From contig CAIWDD010000002.1 of NCBI GenBank assembly GCA_903911355.1, forward strand, positions 1-64,000: a stretch of 64,000 bases of DNA, in the 5' to 3' direction. Below the pieces are notes generated by a model. It saw only the letters and a list, made by a program, of their open reading frames with translations, had not been told where the DNA came from and did not search any database. Shown piece by piece: positions 17,266 to 27,696 of this stretch. Each line of letters begins with the position of its first letter. Position 1 is the stretch's first letter. The stretch is from an uncultured Nodularia sp. (GTDB lineage Bacteria; Cyanobacteriota; Cyanobacteriia; Cyanobacteriales; Nostocaceae). Made by a program: the position numbers and the translations under genes.

Positions 17266-17879
17266 TTATATGTCTACAAAGTATTCCTGCAGAAAACTAC
17301 AAAGTACATCAAGTTCCTCACCAGAAAAGGCGACTGTGCAGTGACTATAAGAACAAATTATCTTGAGCGCATTTTCTCTTTCAAAGTTACCCGCACCATC
17401 TAGGACGTAAGCTATTTTATATCCAATATACTTTCTAGTATTTTTTTTGCATTTATACCCAGTTTAGTGTTGCTGAGTCGACCCTGTACAGGTAAAACTT
17501 GAAAACTATAAGAGTAACTTTTTGTATTCCATAAATAATCTAACCTTCTGTCAGGAAAAATTGAGTCAAACTGAGTATTTAATCGCTGAATCATTTCGCC
17601 CCCAAAGTCAGCTAGAACAAGTAAATGTTTTAAAAATAAATTTGCTGGAAGGCTGCAAGATTCAATAATTTGAAATAGCCCATCTAAATGAGATACACGA
17701 ACACTCAAAATTGCGATAAACTGATCTTGCGTTTCTATGAGTTTGGGAATTAAACTTAGTTCTGCTTCTTGTTTTGATAATTCTGAAGGCCAAAACATAC
17801 AGGCTAACTTACGTAAATCATCAACATTTCTCCGATAAATTTGATTGCACATAATTAATGATTTCCCTAATAGACTCAT
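17266..17879 (-). pseudogene. Probable type II restriction endonuclease gene, frameshifted in a homopolymer
   Basis: Codons from 17879 read MSLLGKSLIMCNQIYRRNVD on through FLKHLLVLADFGGEMIQRLN and stop at 17412-17414. A second frame continues without a gap as GYKIAYVLDGAGNFEREN, then ALKIICSYSH, and stops at 17266-17268. The frames join if one A is added to the run of eight A (T8 on the plus strand, 17441-17448), giving about 204 residues. Position next to the methyltransferase, size and composition suggest its restriction partner, but I cannot name the enzyme family. Alternatives are sequencing error, phase variation or transcriptional slippage at the run. Confidence 0.6.
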
Positions 17880-17950
17880 GTACTAATGTAATGTATTTTC
17901 AAGGCCAATTCCTGAATTACCCCCATCCCATGGGGAAGGGGGGAGTATAA

Positions 17951-20900
17951 CTAGGCGCTGAAATACTTAGCTACAGGGTGATAAGCAATAATTGCAGTCG
18001 TAGACTGTTCTGGATAAATTTGCTCACTTTCATCCATATACAGATTAATTCTGTCAGTCTCCAACAACTCCAGCTGCTTATACTGATCCTGCATATTCGG
18101 ACAAGCGGGATAACCGAAACTATACCGCGAACCGTGATAACGCTGTGCCAAAATATCCCGAATATTATCCGGTTCATTAGCACCAAAACCCAATTCCCGG
18201 CGAATTCTGGCGTGAGTCCATTCGGCCAACGCTTCAGCCACCTGCACAGCTAAACCGTGGAAATACAGATAATCTGTGTATTGATTGTCGGCGAATAACT
18301 TTTGGGCGAATTCCGTGGCTATCTCTCCCACAGTCACCGCCTGCATGGGGAAGACATCAATTACCCCTGACTCTTTGGGTGCAAAGAAATCAGCAATACA
18401 TAACCGTCTTAAAGACTTCTGTCTGGGGAACTCAAAACTGGTTCTTACCTCTGACTCTGGGTGGTGAGAATCATAAATATACAAAGTATTTCCCTGAGAC
18501 TGACAGGGAAAATACCCATAAATTACCTGGGGATGTAGCAACTTCTCAGTAATTATCCTTTCCTTCCAACCTTCCAAAATCGGATAAACCTTATGTTGTA
18601 AAAACTCCTGATACTCCTCCTTAGACTGTTCCTTTGGCTTGCGGAATTGCCATTGTCCAGCAATCAAAGCTTGTAAATCTAAATACCACAAAACTTCTTC
18701 AATGGGAATATCAGCAGGTTGTAATAACTGAGTTCCCCAAAAAGGCGGTGTGGGGCGGGGAATATCTACCGCCACAGCTTCAGATGGGTGGGTATCTATA
18801 GTTACAGTTTGGGCATCACTGGGTGCGGGAGACTGGGTACTAGGTGCTGGGGATGTGGTGATTTTTGGTTCTGCTTCTACCTCATCCAAAAATCCTTGGC
18901 AATCATCCCAATTATTAGCAGCTTTAGCTGGCATTAATTTATCCATGAAATGCAAATCAGCAAAAGCATCCTTACCATAAATTACCTTACCCTTATAGGT
19001 GTTTTGGCAATCCTGATACACAAACTTGGGAGTTAAGGCCGCACCACCTAAAATTACAGGAACAGTAATTCCCTTTTCGTTGAACGCCTCCAAGTTGTCC
19101 TTCATAAAAGCGGTAGACTTGACTAACAACCCACTCATAGCAATACAATCAGCTTTGTGTTGTTGGTAAGCCTCGATGATATTTTCCACCGGTTGCTTAA
19201 TACCCAGGTTAATGACCTTGTAGCCATTGTTAGATAAGATAATATCTACCAAGTTTTTACCAATATCATGGACATCACCTTTAACCGTGGCAATGATAAA
19301 GGTGCCCTTAGCATTATTACCAGATTCTGACTTTTCCATGAAGGGTTCTAGATATGCAACCGCAGCTTTCATGGTTTCCGCTGACTGCAAAACAAAAGGT
19401 AATTGCATTTGTCCGGAACCGAACAACTCACCCACAACTTTCATCCCATCTAGAAGAAAGGTGTTGATAATTTCCAGAGGCGGATATTGTTCTAAAGCCT
19501 TTGTGAGCTGTGCTTCTAAACCAATGCGTTCGCCGTCGATGATATGACGTTTGAGGCGTTCTTCTATGGGGAGACTTTCATCTACACCTTTGTCGCGCTT
19601 TGTAGTTACCCCCTCAAATAAGGTGGTAAGTTCTCCTAAAGGATCATAAACGCAGACATCACCCTCAAATTTACGCCGGTCATAAATTAAGTCCTGGCAA
19701 ACTTGTTGATGGTTGTCTGCAATTTTAGACAAAGGTAAAATCTTGTTAGGGCTGACAATGGCTGCATCCATACCGGCGGTCATTGCTTCATGTAAAAACA
19801 TGGAGTTGAGTACAACTCTGGCTGCTGGGTTCAATCCAAAGGAAATATTAGATACACCTAAGATTACATGACAGCCGGGTAATTCTTTGCGAATCCGTCG
19901 AATTGATTCAATGGTAGCCCTACCGTTGGCTCTGTCTTCTTCAATCCCGGTAGAAATAGGTAAAGCTAAAGTATCAAAGAATATCTCTGTGGGAGGGATA
20001 CCATATTCTAGAGCTTGACGATAGGCACGTTGGGCAATTTGAAACTTTTTCTGGGCTGTCCGCGCCATCCCATCTTCATCGATAGTACCAATAACTACCC
20101 CAGCGCCGTACTTTTTAGCTAACTCCAGCACTTTTAAAAAACGTGGTTCGCCATCTTCGTAGTTGGTGGAGTTGAGTAAACACTTACCACCGGCTACCTT
20201 TAACCCCGCCTCCATTTTTTCCCATTCTGTGGAGTCGAGCATTAAGGGCAATGTAACATTATTGACAATGCGCGATACCAGTTCGTGCATATCTCGCACA
20301 CCGTCACGTCCCACATAATCGACGTTGACATCAAGGATGTGTGCCCCCTCTTTGACTTGGGCCCTGGCCATGGATACTAGTCCATCCCAGTCCTCTGTAT
20401 TGAGCAAATCACGGCATTTTTTGGAACCACTGGCGTTGAGACGTTCACCGACAATTAAGAAGGAATTATCTTGGTCGTAAGGCTGAGTGGAATAAATTGA
20501 TGCTGCGGCTGGTTCTAGGCTATGCTGTCTGACTTTTGGCTTCAGGTTTTGGGCAATTTCTGCTAATTGTTGAATGTGTTCTGGACGTGTCCCACAGCAA
20601 CCCCCAATCACTTGGACACCCAAATCTTCAACAAAGTGCATTAACGCCATGCGTAATTCCACAGGTGTAAGTCGGTAATGTGCTTTACCGCCAACATTCT
20701 CAGGTAAACCGGCATTGGGTATACAGGAGACGATAAAAGGTGAATGTTCTGAGAGATACTTGATATGTGGTTTCATCAAGTCTGGCCCTGTGGCACAGTT
20801 CAAACCCAGAATATCTATGGGATATGGTGCTAATATGGTCAGCACAGCACTGATTTCTGAACCTACTAGCATTGTACCCATACTTTCCATGGTAACGGAT

Positions 20901-21478
20901 ACCATGAGGGGGCGACGTTCCCCTTTTTTGGCAAAAACTTCTTCAATACCATTGAGTGCTGCTTTGATTTGCAGTACGTCTTGACAGGTTTCTACTAGAA
21001 ATAAATCAACTCCACCATCAAAGAGGGCTTCGGCTTGTTCGGCGAAGTTAGCTTTGAGGGTGTCAAAGTCAATATGTCCCAAGGTGGGAAGTTTGGTTGT
21101 TGGTCCCATGGAACCGGCGACAAATCTCGGTTTGTCTGGGGTGGAAAATTCGGCGGCGACCCTCTTGGCTATTTCTACGGCTGTTTTATTTAAGTCATAG
21201 GTCTTGTGTGCTAGGTCATATTCTGCTAGTACAATTGATGTGGCTCCAAAGGTGTCTGTTTCAATGACATCAGCGCCAGCGGCGAGAAAGTCTCGGTGTA
21301 CTTTGGCGACGGCTTCGGGGTTGGTGTAAACTAAGTATTCGTTACAACCTTCATATTCTGGACCGCCGAAATCTTCCGCAGTCAGGTTTTGACTTTGCAG
21401 GTTGGTTCCCATAGCACCGTCAAAGACGATAACTGGGCGGTTGGGACTATGCAGATGTTCTAGGAACGGATGAGTCAT
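17951..21478 (-). CDS. metH: Cobalamin-dependent methionine synthase
   Basis: A 1175-residue MetH. Homocysteine-binding domain (about 1-320) carries the zinc cysteines NCATG and [10 protein letters not shown]. The pterin (methyl-THF) domain (about 335-620) starts [14 protein letters not shown]. The cobalamin cap and B12 domain (about 640-880) contain [10 protein letters not shown] with the lower-ligand His, and an AdoMet activation domain (about 925-1170) includes RRELGFG and the [10 protein letters not shown] segment. Acts in the cytoplasm to make methionine from homocysteine. There is a Pro/Thr/Ser-rich linker (about 885-905) between the B12 and activation domains. No cobalamin riboswitch was evident in the 240 bases upstream. 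Appears monocistronic. Confidence 0.97.
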   Translation of the reverse strand: MTHPFLEHLHSPNRPVIVFDGAMGTNLQSQNLTAEDFGGPEYEGCNEYLVYTNPEAVAKVHRDFLAAGADVIETDTFGATSIVLAEYDLAHKTYDLNKTAVEIAKRVAAEFSTPDKPRFVAGSMGPTTKLPTLGHIDFDTLKANFAEQAEALFDGGVDLFLVETCQDVLQIKAALNGIEEVFAKKGERRPLMVSVTMESMGTMLVGSEISAVLTILAPYPIDILGLNCATGPDLMKPHIKYLSEHSPFIVSCIPNAGLPENVGGKAHYRLTPVELRMALMHFVEDLGVQVIGGCCGTRPEHIQQLAEIAQNLKPKVRQHSLEPAAASIYSTQPYDQDNSFLIVGERLNASGSKKCRDLLNTEDWDGLVSMARAQVKEGAHILDVNVDYVGRDGVRDMHELVSRIVNNVTLPLMLDSTEWEKMEAGLKVAGGKCLLNSTNYEDGEPRFLKVLELAKKYGAGVVIGTIDEDGMARTAQKKFQIAQRAYRQALEYGIPPTEIFFDTLALPISTGIEEDRANGRATIESIRRIRKELPGCHVILGVSNISFGLNPAARVVLNSMFLHEAMTAGMDAAIVSPNKILPLSKIADNHQQVCQDLIYDRRKFEGDVCVYDPLGELTTLFEGVTTKRDKGVDESLPIEERLKRHIIDGERIGLEAQLTKALEQYPPLEIINTFLLDGMKVVGELFGSGQMQLPFVLQSAETMKAAVAYLEPFMEKSESGNNAKGTFIIATVKGDVHDIGKNLVDIILSNNGYKVINLGIKQPVENIIEAYQQHKADCIAMSGLLVKSTAFMKDNLEAFNEKGITVPVILGGAALTPKFVYQDCQNTYKGKVIYGKDAFADLHFMDKLMPAKAANNWDDCQGFLDEVEAEPKITTSPAPSTQSPAPSDAQTVTIDTHPSEAVAVDIPRPTPPFWGTQLLQPADIPIEEVLWYLDLQALIAGQWQFRKPKEQSKEEYQEFLQHKVYPILEGWKERIITEKLLHPQVIYGYFPCQSQGNTLYIYDSHHPESEVRTSFEFPRQKSLRRLCIADFFAPKESGVIDVFPMQAVTVGEIATEFAQKLFADNQYTDYLYFHGLAVQVAEALAEWTHARIRRELGFGANEPDNIRDILAQRYHGSRYSFGYPACPNMQDQYKQLELLETDRINLYMDESEQIYPEQSTTAIIAYHPVAKYFSA

Positions 21479-21720
21479 ATTTTCCTACAGGAAATTACTT
21501 CAGTCTTGTAGTGTTCTATTTTATTATTTTCCCAAATTGTCGGCGTTTTATGCGGTTCGGTCTTGGTAGGATTTTGTTGTATACATTAGGCGCACAGTGC
21601 AAACCACAGATGTTAACGCTTGGTGGTTTCAGTTAAAGATCAGGTCTAAGCGCTGTTGGGCGGTTTTTAGGGCTGGTTATGGGGAGGTTTGACCCAGTAG
21701 TACTGATTCTATTGCTCTTC

Positions 21721-22017
21721 CTAGGCTATCGGATATCCGATTGTAGCCGGGAAAGATGGGACGCGATCGCCCATGTCGGACAAAACATCTCGATTAGGCG
21801 GGGGATTTACACCTTGCCATAAGGTAATATGAACTACATCTGTTTTTCTGAGGTTTTGGCATCCACTCAAAGCCAGTATGCCGACGAGCAGTAACAGTAG
21901 TAAACTTCTAATGTAGTATTTTAATTTCTTTCTTTGTCTTCTGAATTTATTGGGCATGGGAAAAATGCGCGCAAAACTTCTCATCAGGTATCGCACAATT
22001 GATATTACATACTTCAA
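21721..22017 (-). pseudogene. Truncated sugar-type ABC transporter substrate-binding lipoprotein
   Basis: A 98-residue frame with a basic N-terminus, a hydrophobic stretch LLLLLLVGILAL and lipobox LSGC (about residues 48-54). VVHITLWQGVNPPPNRDVL follows, which is the mature N-terminus of cyanobacterial family 1 (MalE-like) solute-binding lipoproteins of some 430 residues. Similarity stops right after NRDVL; the last 20 residues are unrelated, and no continuation is visible in the other frames down to 21479. I read it as a gene cut off early. It might still yield a short lipoprotein. Permease genes are not adjacent. Divergent from yebC. Confidence 0.6.
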
Positions 22018-22069
22018 TTCGCATTTGATATATCCTAAACTTTCAAGAAAGGGTTAATCATTTAACATT

Positions 22070-22828
22070 ATGGCAGGACATAGTAAATGGGCAAATATTA
22101 AGCGTCAAAAGGCAGTAGTAGATGCCAAGAAGGGTAAGACTTTCGCCCAGTTATCTAGAGCAATTATTATTGCTGCGAGGACTGGTTTACCAGACCCCAG
22201 CGCTAATTTTCAGCTACGTACAGCCATCGATAAGGCTAAGGCTGCGGATATACCTAATGATAATATTGAACGGGCGATCGCTAAAGGTGCAGGAACCTTT
22301 GGCGGGGATAGTAGCAATTTTGAGGCTATTCGCTACGAAGGTTATGGACCGGGTGGTGTCGCAATTTTAATTGAAGCCCTCACAGATAATCGTAACCGCA
22401 CAGCGGCTGATTTACGTGCCGCTTTTAGTAAACGGGGAGGTAACCTTGGTGAAACAGGTTGCGTCAGCTGGATGTTTCACCAAAAAGGTGTGTGTACTGT
22501 TCAGGGGGTAAAAAATGAAGACCAGCTTTTAGAAGCATCCCTAGAAGGTGAAGCCCAGTCTTATGAAATGATTGACCATGACATAGCCGAGGTCTTTACC
22601 GAGGTGATCAACTTAGAACTCCTCACCCAGACACTCAAGAACCAAGGCTTTGAGATCAGGGATGTAGAATTACGCTGGATACCCACTAATTATATTGAGA
22701 TTGCTGATCCTGACCAAGGGCGATCGCTGCTCAAGTTAATTGATACTCTCGAAGGTTTAGATGATGTCCAGAATGTGACTGCTAACTTTGAAATAGCCGA
22801 CAGTCTTTTAGATGTAATCATGGTTTAA
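22070..22828 (+). CDS. yebC: YebC/PmpR (TACO1) family regulator
   Basis: A 252-residue protein starting MAGHSKWANIKRQK, the universally conserved YebC N-terminus. IPNDNIERAIAKGAG, YEGYGPGGVAILIEALTDNRNRT and GETGCVSWMF are the family's other landmarks. YebC proteins are described both as transcriptional regulators and, more recently, as ribosome-associated factors that ease translation of proline-rich motifs. Full family length. It is followed after 75 bases by the Tab2 gene on the same strand and may be co-transcribed with it. Confidence 0.96.
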   Translation: MAGHSKWANIKRQKAVVDAKKGKTFAQLSRAIIIAARTGLPDPSANFQLRTAIDKAKAADIPNDNIERAIAKGAGTFGGDSSNFEAIRYEGYGPGGVAILIEALTDNRNRTAADLRAAFSKRGGNLGETGCVSWMFHQKGVCTVQGVKNEDQLLEASLEGEAQSYEMIDHDIAEVFTEVINLELLTQTLKNQGFEIRDVELRWIPTNYIEIADPDQGRSLLKLIDTLEGLDDVQNVTANFEIADSLLDVIMV

Positions 22829-22903
22829 GAACAACTCACCGCACAGACACCCATCAATTTATCTGTGGATCTGTGGTTCATAAATCTTTTTTTCCCAAAA
22901 ATT

Positions 22904-23713
22904 ATGAAAATTTGGCAACTTGACTTTTATCGCAGTCCAGTACAGGAGACATCCGGACAAACCCTATGGGAATTGTTGATTTGTGACCAAACACATACCT
23001 TTGAATATACAGCCACCTGTCCCCAGTCAGCAGCAACCGCCCATTGGCTTGCTACTCAAATTCAGCTAGCCGCTAGTAACAACTTACCAGATATCATTCA
23101 GGTATTTCGTCCCCAGACCCTAAGTTTAATTCAAGTCGCCGCCAAAAACTTAAATATTCGCCTCGAACCCACCCGCCATACTTTAGCCTTAAAACGGTGG
23201 TTACAAGCAAAGCAATATCCCTTAACCCTAGATCAACCACCCCCAACACCATTACCAGAAAACCTCTGGGGGGAACAGTGGCGCTTTGCTACGCTCCCAG
23301 GGGCTGAACTTGTGGATGTATTTGCAGAACGCCCCATACCTATTTTGTCTATACCAGAATTCTTACAACCCATTAATTTTGGTTTACCATCCACAGCGCC
23401 TATTCCCGGGGTAGTTATCTATGGCGGTAGAAAGTCAATGGCTTTGGCTCGGTGGTTAGACACGGCACAGCCAGCATCGTTAAATTACATAGCGGGTGAA
23501 CCCCATGGTTTAATATTAGAGGCTGGTTTAGTAGATAGGTGGATTCTCGCCACTTTTACAGATGCAGATGTGGTTGCGGGGGCCAAAACCTATCAACAGC
23601 GTCAACAACAAAGCCGAGGATTGCACTTTTTGTTAGTGCAACCCGATGATTCTGGGATGACCTATAGTGGATTCTGGTTACTATGCTTAGATGCACATTC
23701 TAAGTATATTTAA
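22904..23713 (+). CDS. Tab2/Atab2 family RNA-binding protein
   Basis: A 269-residue protein beginning MKIWQLDFYRSPVQ; an in-frame ATG 13 codons earlier (22865) precedes a non-conserved stretch, so I chose 22904. WELLICD, ALKRWLQAKQYP, LPENLWGEQWRFA and the C-terminal LVDRWILATFTDAD match Tab2/Atab2, which in algae and plants promotes translation of photosystem mRNAs (psaB in Chlamydomonas, photosystem I and II in Arabidopsis). Cyanobacterial homologues are broadly conserved and presumably bind RNA. A partial decayed copy lies at 15805. Follows yebC, which also bears on translation. Confidence 0.85.
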   Translation: MKIWQLDFYRSPVQETSGQTLWELLICDQTHTFEYTATCPQSAATAHWLATQIQLAASNNLPDIIQVFRPQTLSLIQVAAKNLNIRLEPTRHTLALKRWLQAKQYPLTLDQPPPTPLPENLWGEQWRFATLPGAELVDVFAERPIPILSIPEFLQPINFGLPSTAPIPGVVIYGGRKSMALARWLDTAQPASLNYIAGEPHGLILEAGLVDRWILATFTDADVVAGAKTYQQRQQQSRGLHFLLVQPDDSGMTYSGFWLLCLDAHSKYI

Positions 23714-23739
23714 CCAATTTAACCCACTTAATCTAGTAA

Positions 23740-24024
23740 TTATTTTCCCTGAAGTCGTGCTTGCTTCACCATGGCAATCAAAGTTTGGTGAGCATCTTCT
23801 GAGTCTACCAAAATATGATCGAATTGGATCCGCACTGGCACAGTTTGTTGATTTACCTCTGCTGTCAAATTCATCCCTTGAGAGTCAATGGAGAGCATTT
23901 TTGCACTTGTGACATCTGTCACACCCCCAAAAACCTGGGCATAAAGAACGACAGCATTAGCATGGTCATCATTCATATGAGTGCAAATGCGTGAGCTAAT
24001 TTCAGGGGAGAAGTAATCAGACAT
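23740..24024 (-). CDS. DUF2470 domain protein (HugZ C-terminal-like)
   Basis: A 94-residue protein with ISSRICTHMNDDHANAVVLYAQ (His and Asp residues typical of DUF2470) and IDSQGMNLTA. DUF2470 is found as the C-terminal part of heme oxygenase HugZ and pyridoxamine-oxidase-like proteins, where it contributes to heme or flavin-enzyme binding. The domain stands alone here, so the function is unassigned. It is convergent with the Tab2 gene and lies just downstream of the uroporphyrinogen enzyme gene in the same orientation, which fits a tetrapyrrole link but does not prove it. Confidence 0.8.
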   Translation of the reverse strand: MSDYFSPEISSRICTHMNDDHANAVVLYAQVFGGVTDVTSAKMLSIDSQGMNLTAEVNQQTVPVRIQFDHILVDSEDAHQTLIAMVKQARLQGK

Positions 24025-24072
24025 GATGGATTAGGAACTTAATAATATAGTGATGATCTCAGATTTTAGCAG

Positions 24073-25641
24073 TTAACGACTTTTTGCCCATTTAACTACT
24101 GCTTGGGTTAAACCATCTAAAGTATATTCCTCAGCCTCAACATTCACACGCCCTAATAAGGATTGGCAGGTTTTGGAAGTTTCCGGACCTATAGAAGCAA
24201 TACAAACATCTGCTAAAATATGGCTGATGTCACGGTTATCGGCAAATACCTCTTGTAAGAGTTGACAGAAGAACTTGACAGTTTTAGAACTAGCAAAGGT
24301 AATTATATCTACAGTCCGATTTTGCAAGGCTAATTTTGCTGACTCTGGTATACTTCTGGGACAGCGAGATTGATATGCAGCTACTTCCACAACTACCGCA
24401 CCTTGAGCAGTCAATTCGGCAACTAAAACATCCCTTCCGCCGCTTTCTACTCTGGGAAATAACATCTTTTGACCCTGTAGTGATTCGGGGAAATGAGCCA
24501 CCAAAGCATCAGCGACAAAATTAGGAGGAATCAAATCTGGTTTAAGTCCCCGTTGTTGCAGACTTTGGGCTGTTTTTTCACCCACCACAGCAATTTTAAT
24601 GCTACTTAGAGCACGAACATCTTGACCTTGGGCGAATAATCTGGTAAAAAAGTAATCTACCCCATTGGTAGAAGTAAGAATTAGCCAGTGAAAATCTGTC
24701 AAATTAGCGATCGCCCGGTCTAAACCTGACCAACTGGAAGGGGGGACAATTTCTAAAGTAGGCATGGAAATCACAGTCGCACCCAATGCCGAGAGGCTAT
24801 CGGTAAATTGGCTTGATTGTCCAGCGGAACGAGTCACCAGAATAGTTTTACCTGTGAGGGGGGAATTATTTAACATAGGTGGAGAGTCAAAAGCTTGATA
24901 TTTTAAGGATATTCTCTGAGGTTGTAGGTAATTACGTAATTTTACAACTTCCCCAATCACAATTACCACCGGGGAGAGAGAAACGCCCTGGGTTTGTGTG
25001 AGAATATTTTTCAGTTCTCCCAGCCAAACTTGTTGATCAGGAGTTCCCGCCCAACGAATAATAGCAATAGGGGTATATGGTGATCGACCTTGCCTGATGA
25101 GTTGATGTATAATCTCAGCTAGATGATTTCCCCCCATCAATATTACCAGAGTGTCCAATCTAGATAAAGCTTCCCAATCTAAAACATCTGGTTCATGGGC
25201 TGTGAGGACAGCAAAACAACGACTAAGTACAGCATCAGTCAAAGGAATCCCAGCCATTAAAGGAGCAGCTAAGGCGGAAGAAATTCCTGGTATGACTTCA
25301 AACTCACAATACTGAGCTTGCAAAGCTGTAATTTCCGGGGTACAGCGACCAAAAATCAACGGATCACCAGATTTTAATCGTACCACCTGTTTACCTTGCA
25401 AACAATAGTCAACCAGTAATTGATTAATTTCCCCTTGGGGTGTGCTAGGTTGACCACCACGTTTACCAACATCTACGCACAGACAATCAGGTCTGACATA
25501 CTGTAATAATTGCTGATTTACCAGAGCATCGTAGACTAACACCTCAGCCATAGCCAGAAGATTGTAAGCCTTTACCGTCAGATATGCCACATCTCCAGGT
25601 CCAGCGCCCACCAGATAAACCTTCCCCTTTTGTTTTGTCAT
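24073..25641 (-). CDS. cobA-hemD: Uroporphyrinogen-III C-methyltransferase / uroporphyrinogen-III synthase fusion
   Basis: A 522-residue bifunctional protein. The N-terminal half (about 1-245) is a SUMT: VYLVGAGPGDVAYLTVKA, DVGKRGG, VRLKSGDPLIFGR and VIPGISSALAAPLMAGIPLT are the tetrapyrrole-methylase motifs. The C-terminal half (about 265-520) is uroporphyrinogen-III synthase (ILVTRSAGQSSQFTDSL, LILTSTNGVDYFF, FASSKTVKFF, SIGPETSKTC). Together they close the tetrapyrrole ring and methylate it toward siroheme and cobalamin. I chose MTKQKGKVYLVGAG at 25641; an earlier Met (25662) adds seven unconserved residues. Upstream is an AT-rich divergent region before flv3. Confidence 0.92.
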   Translation of the reverse strand: MTKQKGKVYLVGAGPGDVAYLTVKAYNLLAMAEVLVYDALVNQQLLQYVRPDCLCVDVGKRGGQPSTPQGEINQLLVDYCLQGKQVVRLKSGDPLIFGRCTPEITALQAQYCEFEVIPGISSALAAPLMAGIPLTDAVLSRCFAVLTAHEPDVLDWEALSRLDTLVILMGGNHLAEIIHQLIRQGRSPYTPIAIIRWAGTPDQQVWLGELKNILTQTQGVSLSPVVIVIGEVVKLRNYLQPQRISLKYQAFDSPPMLNNSPLTGKTILVTRSAGQSSQFTDSLSALGATVISMPTLEIVPPSSWSGLDRAIANLTDFHWLILTSTNGVDYFFTRLFAQGQDVRALSSIKIAVVGEKTAQSLQQRGLKPDLIPPNFVADALVAHFPESLQGQKMLFPRVESGGRDVLVAELTAQGAVVVEVAAYQSRCPRSIPESAKLALQNRTVDIITFASSKTVKFFCQLLQEVFADNRDISHILADVCIASIGPETSKTCQSLLGRVNVEAEEYTLDGLTQAVVKWAKSR

Positions 25642-25904
25642 AAATTTAACCTGTGAAAACACCCAAAAAACAAATAAATTTTACTACAAAAACTGGAATT
25701 AACCTGCAATTAAAAACCCTGATAACTTGGCGTTAATCGGCGGAAAAAACAAGAAATCACCACCCAAAAATCAAGGAAAAAAATCGCAATAATCACTACA
25801 AATTAGATTTTATAAAATAGCAACTTCATTACAACTTTAAAAATAGATTCAAGGGACAATGAGTGCAGAAAAGAATACTCAAAATTTGCGCTCGGAGACG
25901 AATA

Positions 25905-27623
25905 ATGGTAGCGATCGCAGAGAACGTACAGCATAGACTAAGTATACAGACTGTAGAAATTGCCCCTAACACAACGGCGATTCGCTCTCTTGATTGGGAC
26001 CGCGATCGCTTCGATATCGAATTCGGACTGCAAAACGGTACGACATACAACTCATATCTAATTAGGGGTGAGCAGACAATTTTGATTGATACTTCCCACC
26101 AGAAGTTTCGTCAACTATATTTAGACACACTCAAAAGTCTTGTTAACCCCAAGACAATCGATTACATAATAGTTAGCCACACAGAACCAGACCATAGCGG
26201 TCTAGTAGAAGATGTGTTGCAGTTAGCACCCAGAGCCACAGTATTAGCCTCAAAAATTGCCCTACAGTTTTTAGAAGGTTTAGTACACGAGCCATTTTCC
26301 AAGCGCATCGTTAAAAGTGGCGATCGGATTAATATTGGCAAAGGACACGAAATAGAATTTGTGAGTGCGCCCAATCTGCACTGGCCAGATACAATCTTCA
26401 GCTATGATCGCAAAACCCAAACCCTGTTCACCTGTGATGCATTTGGGATGCACTTCTGTGACGATCGCACCTTTGACGAAGACTTAGAAGCGATTGAACC
26501 AGACTTTAGATTTTACTATGACTGCCTCATGGGTCCCAATGCCCGTTCTCTACTAAACGCCATGAAGAGAATGGGAGAACTGGGAAAAATTAACATGATC
26601 GCCAATGGTCACGGGCCAATACTCCACCATCACTTAGATATATTAACTGATTGCTACCAAACTTGGAGCCAAAGACAAGCTAAAACAGAAACCACAGTTG
26701 GCTTATTTTATGTTTCCCAGTATGGATATAGCGATGAGCTAGGTTTAGCCATAGCTGAAGGTATCCAAAAAACCGGAGTGGGAATAGAAGTCATTGACAT
26801 AGGCACAGCAGAACCCCAAGAAATTCAAGAGCTAGCAGGTAGAGCCACGGGATTGATCATCGGTATGCCCCCATCCACTGCTGTAGCAGCACAAGCGGGC
26901 ATAAGTTCACTATTATCAGTAGTCACAAACAAACAACTAGTAGGTTTATTTGAATGTTACGGTGGTGACGACGAACCGATTGATACCCTGCGGCGGAAAT
27001 TTATCGACCTGGGTGTTAAAGAAGCCTTCCCTGCGATTCGCATTAAACAATCTCCCACAGATGTAACATTCCATCTGTGCCAAGAAGCCGGTATAGACCT
27101 GGGACAATTGCTGATGCGCGAACGCAACATCAAGCAAATTAAAGCCCTTGATGTCAACATGGAAAAAGCCCTGGGGCGGATTAGCAACGGACTGTATATT
27201 GTCACCACCCAAAAAGGTGATGTTAAAAGTGCCATGTTAGCCTCCTGGGTAGCCCAAGCCAGCCTACAACCTTTAGGATTCACCATAGCAGTAGCTAAAG
27301 ACCGCGCCATTGACTCCTTAATGCGAGTAGGGGATCATTTCGTCCTCAACGTCCTAGAAGAAGGAAATTATCAAGAACTGAAAAAGCAATTTCTCAAGCG
27401 CTTACTTCCCGGTGCTGACAGATTTGCTGGGGTGAAAACCCAAACCGCTAAAAACGGCTCTCCCATCCTCACCGATGCTCTAGCATACATGGAATGTGAA
27501 GTCCAAAAGAGCATGGAGTGCAGCGACCACTGGCTCTTATACTGCACAGTTCAAGAAGGTCGTGTTTCTAAATCTGATGCACTCACAGCAGTTCGCCATC
27601 GCAAAGTAGGTAACTACTACTAA
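25905..27623 (+). CDS. flv3: Flavodiiron protein, Flv3-type (canonical diiron site)
   Basis: A 572-residue class C flavodiiron protein: metallo-beta-lactamase-like diiron domain, flavodoxin domain (from about 255) and C-terminal flavin reductase domain (from about 410, ISNGLYIVTTQKGD). The diiron ligands are intact: H92, E94, D96, H97 in SHTEPDH, D in TCDAFG and H in NGHG. I place the start at MVAIAENVQHRLSIQ (25905); an earlier Met adds 14 basic residues. The protein reduces O2 to water using NAD(P)H. Adjacency to a second, ligand-poor flavodiiron gene is the arrangement of the heterocyst pair flv3B-flv1B in Anabaena, so the B copy is likely. Confidence 0.9.
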   Translation: MVAIAENVQHRLSIQTVEIAPNTTAIRSLDWDRDRFDIEFGLQNGTTYNSYLIRGEQTILIDTSHQKFRQLYLDTLKSLVNPKTIDYIIVSHTEPDHSGLVEDVLQLAPRATVLASKIALQFLEGLVHEPFSKRIVKSGDRINIGKGHEIEFVSAPNLHWPDTIFSYDRKTQTLFTCDAFGMHFCDDRTFDEDLEAIEPDFRFYYDCLMGPNARSLLNAMKRMGELGKINMIANGHGPILHHHLDILTDCYQTWSQRQAKTETTVGLFYVSQYGYSDELGLAIAEGIQKTGVGIEVIDIGTAEPQEIQELAGRATGLIIGMPPSTAVAAQAGISSLLSVVTNKQLVGLFECYGGDDEPIDTLRRKFIDLGVKEAFPAIRIKQSPTDVTFHLCQEAGIDLGQLLMRERNIKQIKALDVNMEKALGRISNGLYIVTTQKGDVKSAMLASWVAQASLQPLGFTIAVAKDRAIDSLMRVGDHFVLNVLEEGNYQELKKQFLKRLLPGADRFAGVKTQTAKNGSPILTDALAYMECEVQKSMECSDHWLLYCTVQEGRVSKSDALTAVRHRKVGNYY

Positions 27624-27696
27624 TTAGGGAATGGGGAATAGGTATTAAGTATTTCCCCCCCCTTTTAAAACATCCTCTTATTTTTGGCAAAAATCT

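Noticed and set aside
17920-17945. CCCCCATCCC-ATGGGGAAGGGGGG hairpin as metH terminator
   Set aside because: Pairing is imperfect and no T run follows on the minus strand.
21479-21720. Cobalamin or SAM riboswitch upstream of metH
   Set aside because: No B12-box (GCCACTG-like) or SAM-box core was found on the minus strand.
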